This document shows, piece by piece, positions 12,640 to 24,400 of a stretch of 64,000 nt of DNA. The position numbers were made by a program, and so were the translations under genes. The number at the start of each line of letters is the position of its first letter. Positions within the stretch are counted from its first letter, which is position 1. The stretch is from Polydactylus sextarius (Eukaryota > Chordata > Actinopteri > Polynemidae), in contig CM028922.1 in NCBI GenBank assembly GCA_016801845.1, forward strand, positions 6,627,501 through 6,691,500, read 5' to 3'. A model generated the notes under the pieces. That model did not search any database and had not been told where the DNA came from. It saw only the letters and a list, made by a program, of their open reading frames with translations.

Positions 12640-13020
12640 GTTGGTGCGTCCTTGGTTCGTTTCCCACGACGTGCGTTCTGTCGGATCTCTCCGCTCAGTC
12701 CAAATGCCCCCCAGCGCGTCGCTTCGGATGGTGACAAAAAAAGAAAAAAAAGAAGCAGAAGCAGCAGCATAAGAAGAAGAAGAAGAAGAAGAGAGGCTGA
12801 GGAGGAGCAGGGAGAGCAGCTTGGCTTCGTACTCTCCGGACAGACGCTCCTGCCTTCCTTGCATCCTTCCTTTACGAGTCTCTCGGACTGACTGACTGAC
12901 TGACTGGATGACTGTCTCTCTGCCCTCCTGGCTTTTTCTTTACGCTGCTCCAACAATAAACGCTGCGGCCACGACGCAAGGCGGAGTGAGGAGTGGAGAG
13001 GGTCCTCGCTTGGTACTGAA
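12640..13020 (-). promoter_or_regulatory. GC-richer block upstream of mir-219, candidate pri-miRNA promoter
   Basis: This block has CpG-containing sequence, purine-rich (GAAGAA)n stretches and a CTGACTGACTGACTG run in an otherwise AT-rich region, about 1.2-1.5 kb upstream of the - strand mir-219 hairpin. The position suits a primary-transcript start. No core promoter motif decides it, so the call is inference from composition and position. Confidence 0.25.
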
Positions 13021-13091
13021 TTTGAATAACACCACGGGGTGATAAATGTCCATTGTACTGCTTAAGTAATGAATCTCCGCTGTCCTCTATG

Positions 13092-13093
<2 letters not shown>

Positions 13094-13155
<62 letters not shown>
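13094..13155. repeat. (CA)n microsatellite, about 62 bp
   Basis: A pure CA run. Confidence 0.97.
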
Positions 13156-14097
13156 CCAGCAGCTGCGATGAGGGACCAGCAGCCCCTCTTAAAGACACAA
13201 CAGCCCTATTTTCTACCCAAAAAGAGATTACAATCCCGACACTGTTTACTCTCTGACCGCACTGCATGACGTTTAGTGTTTCTCTTGTGCCCCCTCTCTT
13301 GTGTGAGCAAACTAGTGCAACGCTGTAACCAGGCACTTGGACATAAAGCGGTGCCTTCAGCGCCATGTGCAGCCATTCTGCTGCAGAAAGGGCAGCCTAC
13401 TGTAGGCCTCTGTGGCAAGTGTTGTCCTAAGTGACAGAAAATGAGAGAATTATATGATGCTCATGTGACAGGCAATTGACAAGGCGACAGAGACCGTGTT
13501 GTCTTGCACTTTGAATAAGGATGGAGCTGAGCTGGATTTGGATAACACATTTCATCATCAAAAGATACAATAAAAAGTCAAAAAAGAGTGCAGAACTACA
13601 ACGACCCCTTTGTATAACCAAAGCAATACATTTTATATGGAATAATACACCATAATGTAAACTTATGTTGCTCTTGTGCAGTGTCAAGGTTAATTATTTT
13701 AGTCTTCGGGCGCATCTGGTCAAATCTTGGATATTGTAAGATGAGGTTAAATATTTTCTTTATTTTAATGACAAGAAGACATAAGTGGTAAGGACGTAGA
13801 ACTAAATTAATTTGATTTGTGTTTTCTGTTTGTGTGCCTCTGTAAATGCATTTCAAATCCTGTCAGTAGAGCTGCCACGCGTTTTATGTTCATGCGTAAA
13901 ACGGGTTTTGCATAAATGCCCCTTGAAAATGTGGCCGTCATATTTTTTTTTTTTTTTAAAGAGAGAGATTCAAGATGAGTATATGACTCTGTCTCTCACC
14001 AGGAATCAGATTCAGAATTTAACCCATCCCCATGTCGTACATATCAGCACTTGTGAATGCTGCGTTTGCGCTGCAGCTTTTTGATGCTTACAAACGC

Positions 14098-14099
<2 letters not shown>

Positions 14100-14156
<57 letters not shown>
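14100..14156. repeat. (CT)n microsatellite, about 57 bp
   Basis: A pure CT run. It is a mirror-repeat polypyrimidine tract, able in principle to form triplex DNA, and it is followed by a short GC-rich stretch at 14180-14210. Confidence 0.96.
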
Positions 14157-14157
<1 letters not shown>

Positions 14158-16179
14158 ACTACTAATAAATCATCCTGACTGATCCCGCCCCGGGCGCAGG
14201 GGGTCCTCCTCTTTAAAGCTCAATCCGTTTTTTCCCTTTTCATCCCTCTGAAGAAGCCGAGTTAACCTCTCCTGATCCACAGGGCCAGAGCCCCTCTCAG
14301 CCTCAGACCGCCTCTCATTCATTCAGCCAGTCACTCATTCATTGCTCTTTTTTTGAGTGGTGAAAAACAAACCCCTCCATCTCCTCTCACTCTCACTTTC
14401 TCCCTCTCTTTGCCTTTTCATGCCCTGACTCTGAGGCGGGAAACCAGTAAAAAAAAAAGTCAAGAGGGTCCACCACTTTCACTCTCACCTGGACACCCCT
14501 CACTAATGGTTCTCACAGTCACAATGTATTTAATAGAGTAATGATACTCTGAGTTTATATAGTGGACAAGTATCACAGTGCATATATACTGTTTCATCTA
14601 AAACTGTTGGTAATTTTTGTCAAAAACGGACTCGCAGCTCAACAAGTGATGGACGAGGATCGTGTGATCCGTTACACACTTTTGAGTTTTTGAGCTTCTA
14701 ATTTTTCAGTAAATTGTTACAATATTAGATAAATGTTTTTTTTTCCTATTTCAGTTACTGAGAACACACAAAGTTGAAAGTGAAAGTAGTCTGAGTGTGC
14801 AAGTTTTTTTTTTAGAGGCTAACTAGCAACACATACTCACAAAAATCTCCAACACTATCGACTATCTTCAGTTGTTGAATTAAGGCCTTTTAGCTCAGTA
14901 GCTTTCATGTTGGCTGTTAGTCTTGGTGGTGTATAGTAGGGGTGGGTGTGTGTACACACAGAAACAGTAGGGAACTGCTGCGCTCCACGCAGGGGCCACT
15001 GTGCTTCCCTCCATTCACAAATCAATGTTTAACCCGGTGGCTAAAAGGCCTGGCAGGGGAGAGGGAGGCCCAGTCGGCGGGGTGGGCTATGAAACCATGC
15101 CGCTGAGAGATGGAGAGGAGAGAGAGGACAAAGGGAACAGGGGAATCCTTAAAATAAACCTCCTCTGGTGAAGGCATCTCTTCCCTGCTGCTAGGGCACA
15201 GCTACAGAGGATGGAGAACAGAGTAGAGAGGTTAGAGAGAGAGGCAATGCTGTGGCAGGCAATGTCACTGAAATTTATAGTGGGAAGGATGTTAAGGGAA
15301 GACAGGGTAGAGAGGCAAATGGACAAAGACGTAAACTAAGATGAGAGTTTCTGACCAGCCTCAGAGGATACACACTATTTCTCTATCCCGGCTAATACTT
15401 CCTGTTTTCTAAAAAGATCTTTAGCAGCGGTAGAACTTCATCTGTATTGGCTATTTGTAATATTTAGGGCAGAAAATGTTAAAGACAGGCAGGAAATATG
15501 ATGCACAACTGGAGGTATTAATGGAGACAGGCAGCCAATGCAGGAAAACCAATTACAGAGGCATAGAAGTGCTGTACAAGTCTTAAGGGCACGACACATG
15601 AGAGAGACAGTTTTAGCTTCCATTATAAATTCATTCTGTGTCCCATAGTCTCATATGAACATGCTTTTTTTTCTTTTGCAAATTAATTTACTTCTTGTGT
15701 GTGTTGCTGAGCCATGCAACTATAGCTCTATGCAATTATGATGCTTACTGGTGATGTTTTACGAGTTTTTTCGAGGTTCTGAGGAAAACAAATCTCTTGA
15801 TTTAAGATTAATTGAAACTGATATAAGATTGTGTCACATGTTTGTTTGTTTTTTAAGCGTCATGGATCTTTTGAGCAGACGAAACCACTGGAAACACACT
15901 TCAGACACAGCAGTTTGGGTGTGAAGTTTTTCTCTGTGTGAGAAAAGTTGACTCATCATAAATTACAGGTGTGATGAAAGGCTGGATTGGAAAATGAATC
16001 TCAAAGGAATCGCCGACTGGTCTAATGGTTGAGATTAAAAAATTTAAACTGAGTGTGTCCTGAGTGCTACTACTCTTTACTTAGACCAGTACACACTCTT
16101 CACACTCTTACTCTTCATCTGCCGCCATCACAGCCACACACACACACTGACACACACTCCTTCCCCCAAGCATGCCGCT

Positions 16180-16285
16180 GCCTAAACATCCCCCAGAATT
16201 CTTTGACAGTGGCTGCGCTGTTGCTTGGCAACGGGGCGACGGACAGCGTCATCCAGGGAGTAACAGAGAAGATGAGAAGCACAGA
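16180..16285. promoter_or_regulatory. GC-rich block with RFX X-box palindrome
   Basis: GTTGCTTGGCAAC at 16220-16232 is a near-perfect inverted repeat of the type bound by RFX factors. It sits in a short GC-rich island that also includes GGGGCGACGG. It is intergenic, between mir-219 and cercam. Function is inferred. Confidence 0.3.
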
Positions 16286-17269
16286 AGTCTACACTAATCT
16301 CACCATTACTTTGTAGAGAGCGTGGGGCATAAGGGTGTTTACAAATATCCTGTAAACTGATAGTGTATACTAATGTTTGCCAGACATAAAGTAAATCCAA
16401 CCTTTAAATAAACACATTGTGTTTGAATTATTAGAGTTTTTAAAAGTTCAAAAAGCTACATTGTGCCACTGCACCTCAAATCTCTCAGCTGACTATAAAC
16501 CTCAGCAGTATAAAGGTGAAAATGACGAGCCGAAGCCAGATACATATAGATGCTGTGTTATATATATCATATATATATATATATATATATGATTCGATGA
16601 TCTGTTTCATATGCATGATAGTGGATAATGCAATCATACCTGTATCACTGACCTCATAATCTCATTATCGCTAGAGCATTCAGTGTGAGCATCAGTTTCT
16701 TTGTGCTGACTAAGTGGTGGCGTGTAATGGCTGCACTTGATGTACACAGGTTATTTTTTACTGAAGCAATTCTGTTTAAGTGCTTGACTCTTAAAAAAAA
16801 AACACTACCCAGACAACTTGCCTGGCTATCAATTTATCCATACTGCTGTCGATTTACATCTGACTGACTTGGATTACATTCCAGTGATCTGAAATTCTTA
16901 TGTTTGAACAAAATCATGTGCCTGTAACTGAATATAATCTTAAAACCAAATACTACAAGAATAAAACTGTAGGAAATTTGGTTATAAGATAATATTACTG
17001 TTTTTGAAATGCTGATACAGGTTTAATTACATCTATTTGCAAGGTCACATTTTCATAATAACTTTACTGAGACTACTTCAAGGTAAAGATACCAGCTGCA
17101 GAAGAAGAGCCAAACACTGTCTCTTTAAACTGTGTAAAATTTTCCAGTTAATAAAATGACTTTTCAAAGAGGTTTCTGAGGCAGTGGATGAATACGGAGT
17201 CGCTCAGATTACAACAAAACAAATTAGTTTTATTGGAGTTTAGAGCCGAAAAAGATTTTTCAGTTTTAG

Positions 17270-17420
17270 TGGACTGACAGAAAATTAACTGATTACACGC
17301 TGATAAGCGACTAATCGTTTAAGTCATTTATCAAGAAAAAAAAAGCCATTTCACTGCTTCTGGCTTCTCAAACCTGAAGATCTGTTGCTTTTCTCCATTT
17401 TAGGTCAATGTGTATATTAC
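17270..17420 (+). mobile_element. hAT-like MITE fragment (family A)
   Basis: It contains GACAGAAAATTAACTGATTA, GACTAATCGTTTAAGTCATTT and TTCTGGCTTCTCAAAC followed by a CTGTTGCTTTTCTCC-like stretch. I recognise this as a very common percomorph non-autonomous element. Related fragments lie at 47140-47230, 57722-57800 and 61960-62195. Confidence 0.65.
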
Positions 17421-17639
17421 TATCATCATGTTTGTTTGTTTGTTTTTTTTTTTTTGTTTTTTTTTTTTTTAATCATCTTCAGTCTTGCTGGAGTCACTAG
17501 ATTTTCTCACAGGCTCAGCATCACACAATGCAAAGGAAAAAAAAGATAGGAGCTCAATTGGATATGAGCTCAAATAAAACACATGACTCCTTAAATTGTG
17601 AAAACGTTACGCTCATATAGGATGACATGGGAGGAGCAG

Positions 17640-17845
17640 AGCAGACAGAGTGAAGCTGCTGTAGCTGCTGAGTAAGAGGGTATGTGCCACGGCTCAGACC
17701 CTGAGTGACAGGTATTGACCCGCCCAGCCAAAAGACGTCTCTGTGGGAAAGCTATTGATTATTGCCACAGCAATAAAGGTCCCGGAAGCTTGTGAGAATG
17801 TCACGACTCTCTGCTGCCTACCGGCCCCCGGTCCCAACACACGAA
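17640..17845. promoter_or_regulatory. Candidate conserved non-coding element
   Basis: A high-complexity block of mixed composition with no repeats and no open frame, in AT-rich flanks. It includes TATTGATTATTGCCACAGCAA and CCGGAAGC. It resembles vertebrate enhancers in texture only; cross-species conservation could not be checked. Confidence 0.2.
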
Positions 17846-20188
17846 CACAAAGACAGGAACACTTTCACTCTGACACATGCTAAACCATGGCCGCTCATTC
17901 TCTCACGCTAACTTACGCATTCTGACTGACCAAAGAAAAGATGAAATAGAGATTGTTTGAGGTGGTGAATGCCTGTCTGGCTAGGTTGTGCATTTATGTG
18001 TGAACATTGATGAGTAGTGGACCCTTGATAGACCCCCCACTGTGCTTTAAGGGAATCAGTTCACCCAGATTCCAGAAAATATTTAGGGCTTGTTTGGAAA
18101 TACATGTCTTTGAGAGTTCTGCAGCCACGGCAGTACAATGGTGGTGTGGAACTGTGCAACTGTCTCTGGGTTTTATCTCAAATTTTGCACAAATAAAACC
18201 AAAATCACCTACATGGAGTTATATTACAAGTTATAATACTCTGCTAAGAAAACCAACACTACACATACACTATTTCCACATACTTAGTCTATCTACTTGT
18301 TCCTCTGTCAGTCTGTCCCTTGCAATCTGGTGAAAACAAAACAGATTTTCCCCTTTGTCTTTCCCTCTCCTCCATCCTTTCTCTTTCTCTCCTTCACCCT
18401 CTGTCTTTCATTCATGCACCCCCCCCACACACACAAACGCCATCTCCACCCTTGACCTCACAGTGAAAAGTTAGCTCCCGAGGTTGAACTCTCCCAGATC
18501 TACCTCGCTCGCAAACGCTGGGAAAGTGCCCCTGACATACATACATGTGTGTGTCCGAGCGTGTGTGTTTGTGTGTGACTGTGGAAACACTTGGGGTGTC
18601 ATGAATAGGAGAGATCTGACCCTCAACCCCCTGACCTGTCCACACAAACGACGCCTTTAAACCAAGGCCGCTTTTGTTGATGCGATGACTGCCTTATTTT
18701 GTTCACAGAGCCCGCCAAGAGTCAAAATTCATTATATACCACTTTGCTTATTATTTCCCACCCACATCTATGCCTCTCATCATTTCTTCTGTCTTCTTTC
18801 TCTTCCTCCTGTTCCCATCACTCCTCTTTTTTCTCTTTTCACAGCTTCAGTCAAACTTAATTTCTGATCTTGAATATTCACTTGACTTCTGGGCAGATTG
18901 AACGTTGGTAATAAAATCCACCCAGTTTATCATTTTTTTAAAACTTAAAAATTAGTATTTTAATGTTTTTCCCCCAAGCTTCCCCAATATATATTTCTTA
19001 CAAAAAGGAATAATTTAGTGTGTACATATGAAGGTAAAGTAAGTGGGTGGAATGATGGAAGTAACTAAATGTGATAGATTTGACATGTTTATATAATTTC
19101 CACTCACACATACTGTATCTGGTCTGTCTCATTCAGGTTATGTTAACAGAGATATATCAATGACATACAGTATTTATACAGACAGATAGTTTCAACAATG
19201 ATTTAAATTTTCTGGATATAACAATGAGTTTCCCAAAATGGACCCCAAGGACCTTCAGGGATTATTGAGTAGGTTCAAGGTGATCCCACTGAAGTGAACA
19301 CATTGTTTTGATGCATAATGTTCAGATCACAATGGGAAATTCTGGACACTTATTTACCAGTCAAGTGTGTAAAGGAAGCTAGCTCCACTAGTAAATGACC
19401 CAACACACATCAAGGACAATACCCCTGTTTTAACCCTCTGGCCTGTCTATTAACAACTTTGAAGTTGAAACCACTCCTACAGTGGGAGCACAGTGCACTT
19501 GTCTGCTCCTGCATCCTTCACTCAGCAAGTGTCTGCTGTTCACATAGTGGCACCCACCATCTTCAAGGAGCATCTTTGACCCTTATACATACTGAGGAGC
19601 TAATCTCTGTTTTCTTAGCTCCCTTTCAACAAAGGACTCTGTGACACTCCTCTTCTCAATAGACCAGTCAGGACTATAAGGGTCTAATAAATAACACCAG
19701 GGAGCAAATGGAAAATGACAAATTACAAGTTGCATTTAAAGCGTTTAAATACCTCAGCTGCTTCTTCTAGCTCTGTTTGGAGTCATCCTTATTTAAATGT
19801 GAAGAATTTCAAAAATGTTTCATTAGCAGTGTCATGAATATCAAGTTGAACATCAGTCTTCCTCATCAATATGAATTCTATGAAGTCTGATTAAGTTCTG
19901 AATAAAAAATTCACTTAAACTTTGTTAGAAGAGACTAGGACTTCACTTCCTTCCTGACTCTGTTACGTTCAAACCATCACTTTACATCACATTAGTGTAA
20001 ATAACTTGGATCACTAGTGCAGCGCAGAAACTATTCAGATACTTCACATTAACACAGGAAATTGGATTACAAATAAGAATCTTGTGCTCAAATTTACCTT
20101 TGTGAAAGTACATTGATTTTATCACCAAAACAAACATACTCATTTTGCTTAACAACATGTTACAAAGGAGGACACGGTCCAGCCAAAT

Positions 20189-20190
<2 letters not shown>

Positions 20191-20249
<59 letters not shown>
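20191..20249. repeat. (AT)n microsatellite, about 59 bp
   Basis: A pure AT run. Confidence 0.97.
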
Positions 20250-20253
<4 letters not shown>

Positions 20254-21299
20254 CAGGAAACCTCAAAAATTGTACCGCCCTATTAAATTAATTCATAATT
20301 ATAAATAAAACCATTTGTTACATCTTATAAACTCTCTATCCACTATCTAAACGCCTTATGAAAAAACAGTACCCAGCACTTTAGTGATTTTATTGGCAAT
20401 TGCCATTGTACAATTACTTTTGTGGAAAAGCATTGTGTTTTATGAGGTGATTATATGTAAAAACTCATACTGTAATACACCTACACACGCTCTGTGATCT
20501 TCCTCTGAAAACTGTGAGTGTTTTCTCTTCTGAAGTTGTGGAAACACTCAGTTGTATCTTACATATAAAATATCTGTGTCAATTCTTTAAAACTTAATTT
20601 TAAAGGATACATTTAAACCACAGCTCTCACATGATTGTAATTAACTAAGAAAACCATTATGGTCAAAGGCCTCAGCAGCCATAGGTTTATTATAGACCCT
20701 CTTGTTGGACCAAACCCTCCCCCTGCTGGTCTCTCTTTGAAACTGCAGCCAAAATAAACTGATGTAGCGTCTTTTTTAATCATTGTAACATTTATTTATA
20801 CAACATGTTATATTAAGATTATATTTAATAACATAAATTACACATGTTTAATGGTCAGAACACTTTTATTGTAGTGTAATTGTTTCACATGTGTTTGTTG
20901 CCTGAAGATGTAACAGGAAAAGAAGAGGAAATTCCTGATTAAAGTAATAATGTGTCAAAAATGTTTGTCAGTGGAAAAAGTGAAATGTTTTCCTTGTGGG
21001 GTTTTAGCTGACAGGATGACGGCATGTTATCTGCTAAACGTCATCGTTTCCCTACATTCCTCATGTGGATTTTTTTTCCTCAGCTTTTTTCTGTGAGAAA
21101 AAAAAATCTACCAAAAACTACAATCACGCCTTCGTCTTTGGATCAATCGATACAATCAAGACTTTTTCCTGTTCCACACTCTGAATGCGAAAGTTGTAAT
21201 TGAACCTTATGTTTGACTGGGTTTGGTTTGGATTTGTTCTTGGAAAAAAAGAAAAAGAAAAACGAGTCAGCTTGTACAATAAGTAAGGGGGTGGTTGAA

Positions 21300-21418
21300 A
21301 ATTTGGGAAAGCCCTTTTTTTTTTCTTGGACTGCTGACGCGTACAGCGGCTACGTGCTGTAGCTGCTGCTGCTTCTCCTTCTTGGATTTGTTACAGTCTC
21401 CTCTTTAAAACATCCACC
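21300..21418 (+). promoter_or_regulatory. Candidate cercam promoter and 5' UTR
   Basis: A short GC-richer stretch (GCTGACGCGTACAGCGG) directly precedes the ATG, and its last 40 bases look like ordinary leader. No TATA box is evident. The transcription start is not determined. Confidence 0.35.
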
Positions 21419-24400
21419 ATGATACTTCACTTTCTAGGTCTTGCCGCCTTGGTTTTCCAGGCAGATTGTTACTTCTCGGAGGAAAAGTATCCGGAGGAGT
21501 CGAAAATGCAGCCTCCAACCGTGGTTATCGCGATCATAGCCAGAAACACAGATCACTCTTTGCCGTACTACCTCGGAGCTCTGGAGAGACTCAACTACCC
21601 TAAAGATCGCATCTCTGTGTGGTGGGTTTTTTTTTTCTACCAGCATGGACACTGCAGGCTCTGCTCAGCCGGCCTCTTTCTACAGGGGTCTCCTCTCTCC
21701 CTCTCTTTTTTTTTATCCTACTATAGCAGCCGTTCAAAAGGTCAATGGCATTTAAATGAGTTTGTGAAAGCAGCAGCTCTGCTCCCCTCCTCCTCTATTC
21801 TCTGTCTCTCTGTGTCTCTCAGTCCAGGCTGCCTTTCAGCCGGCCACATTCATTTCCTTCTGTGGTTTGCATGAAATTATGTTTTTGTGAAGTTTGTTTT
21901 AACTGATGCTAACTGGTGCTTACTTAACGATGTTTTTGGACTAAAAAAAACCCAACACTAATGATTTAAACCCATAAACTGAGCTGTCTGTGCTGCTCTG
22001 CTGTTAATTAAGTTCTATGAGTCGATCCTCTTTTAAAATGTGTTGTTTTACTTGTAAAAAATAAGGTTTGACTTGATGGAAATGGATTTAAAGAAGGAAG
22101 ATGAACAGCTGTTCATCTTCTCTTGGTTCTCTAACAGTTTAATAGAATCATCTAACTTCATCTGTGGTGGATAGTGATGAAACCTAAAAAATTATATCAG
22201 GTTGTTGATGGTCCCGTAGGGGTGTTCACAATGTAGCAACTACACTACACTTTCTGCTATAATGAGGATGTGTAAGAAAATTTACACCAAAATATCTGTC
22301 AAAATAAAAGAAATTTATTGGAAGTCAATGGAGAACTTGTTAGTAGATGACGTAGTTCAGCTTTCCAGCACTTTGTTTATTAAAAAAAAAAAAAAAAAAA
22401 AAACAAGAATCTAAGAATTCTGTGGATGTGTTTTTACATTTACTTAACAAACAACTAACAATTTCACTAATTTGTATTCAGTTTTGTTTCAAAGTACTTT
22501 CTAGTAATTTTGTCCACCACTGTTTTTCACCAGAAAGCAGACACTAAAGCTCCTGAAGTAGCAGTAAGATTACAGGTGTTGAATACATCAAGTACATGCT
22601 TTTGATGATGACACACATTTACTAAGTTACTCATAGTTATCACTGACGGGCCAGTGTGAATTCCACTAAAAACTGTTAAGTAGTGCCTCTTCCAGTTTAG
22701 CTCTCTTTAAAAATAGCAAGCCTCTCATGAGGAATAACGATCCTTGTACATTTTGAAGATTTGTTGGGCTTCTGTCTGTATTCTCTCCATTACACCATTG
22801 GTTTATCATGTGGCTCAATGGAATTTCCACCATTTTTTGGAAATGTGCATTTGTTTCACTTTGTCTGCCATCTCTGTCTCTGTCCTCTCAGGGCGGCCAC
22901 GGATCATAACGTAGATAACACCACAGCCATCCTGAAGGAGTGGCTAACAGTCATGCAGAAATATTACCATTATGTTGAGTGGAGACCGTTGGATCATCCC
23001 ACGTAAGTCCAAATATGAAAGTACTGAACTTTTTCCACAGTGGTCGTGTAGTTTAATACATCTTGTCCTGGTCCTGTAGGCCATGTGTAGAACACAAAAG
23101 TCTTACTCAGTCGGTGCAGTAATTTATTTCATTAGGATCACTATCAAAGCTTCCCTGAAGTGTTACACTCATTGTAATGAAATAATTAAGCTTCTTGTTA
23201 ATCACCCAGCTCAAAGCTGTATTTGAAGATTCGATCTTGTTCATTCTGTCACTTTGTCTCAATGTAGAATGAAATTAATTAAAAACACATGGTAAAACTT
23301 TGTAGCCTCTTAACCTGCAGTTCACCTATTAGCCTCGTTGAAGTCTGTGTGTTTTTTTTCTCAGCTTAATAAGGAATGATGAGGCATGCCTCTGCTTGTC
23401 TGTATCTCAGCCTCTGTTTGGGCACCTGTCTGAGCTGAGAAGCGTTTAGTGGAAATTATTTGTGCATACATGTCTGTAATTTTAACTGAACTCTTCTGAT
23501 CTGCTGACAGTCACCAAACTTTTTTAGGTGTCAGTCTGGCTGTACTTTAAACCACGTAATGGCAGTATAATGTTTATTTAGGAAAGATAATTTGCTACAG
23601 AAGTTGTTCAGCCTAACGTGGCAAGTTTCAAGGAATTAAGAGATATGAGAAGAAAGGAAAACAATACACTATTGTCTCCATTTCTTCTTTCTGTCTCAGG
23701 TCCTATGCAGGAGAACTGGGTCCAAAACATTGGCCCAACAGCAGATACGAGTATGTGATGAAGCTGAAACAGGCAGCGCTGAACTTCGCCAGGAAACGCT
23801 GGGCCGATTACATACTGGTACATTATGAACTCATTTCTGTAATTTCACCCATAATTCCAGTGTGAAAAGACAATCATCTATATTTTCTTCTCTTTCCTTT
23901 CTTTTCTTTATGTTTGTCTCAGTTCTGTGACACAGATAATATCCTCACCAACCCAGAAACCCTGAACATGCTCATAGCAGAGAACAAGTCAGTCATCGCT
24001 CCTATGTTGGACTCACCGGGGGCGTATTCTAACTACTGGTGTGGCATCACTCCACAGGTGAGTATCACCAACTGGAACACTTGAGTAGAACTGTGTCAAG
24101 AGGAATTAAGTCATTACATTTGAGTATTTGAGTTTGAAAGTGACCAGTACGCTCAATGTTGTTCTGCTTTAGAAGTATAAAGAAGTGTGATGAACCCTTC
24201 TTTATATGTCTGTTTGTGCATTTAATTAGGGATATTATCGCCGAACAGCGGAATACTTCCCCACACGTCATCGTCACAGACTGGGCTGCTTCCCAGTTCC
24301 CATGGTCCACTCCACCATGCTGCTGGATTTAAGAAAGGAGGGCATGAAGAAACTGGCTTTCTACCCTCCTCATGAGGACTACTCGTGGCCCTACGACGAC

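Larger units (their letters stand above)
11500..21340. other. Intergenic, mir-219 to cercam; no protein gene seen
   Basis: About 9.8 kb without a recognisable exon. It contains (AT)n, (CA)n and (CT)n arrays, a hAT-like MITE fragment near 17.3 kb, and a possible repeat fragment near 18.04-18.24 kb. Less AT-rich blocks that could be conserved regulatory DNA lie near 12640-13020, 14940-15080, 16180-16280 and 17640-17840. Confidence 0.6.

Noticed and set aside
12369..12956. - strand frame of 195 residues upstream of mir-219
   Set aside because: It crosses an (AT)n array, poly(Leu) and Ser-rich low-complexity sequence and has no splice or family evidence. More likely non-coding transcript or chance.
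18040..18240. + strand frame of 108 residues near 18.0-18.3 kb
   Set aside because: The sequence around AATCAGTTCACCCAGATTCC resembles a dispersed fish repeat, and the frame has no family resemblance or exon structure.
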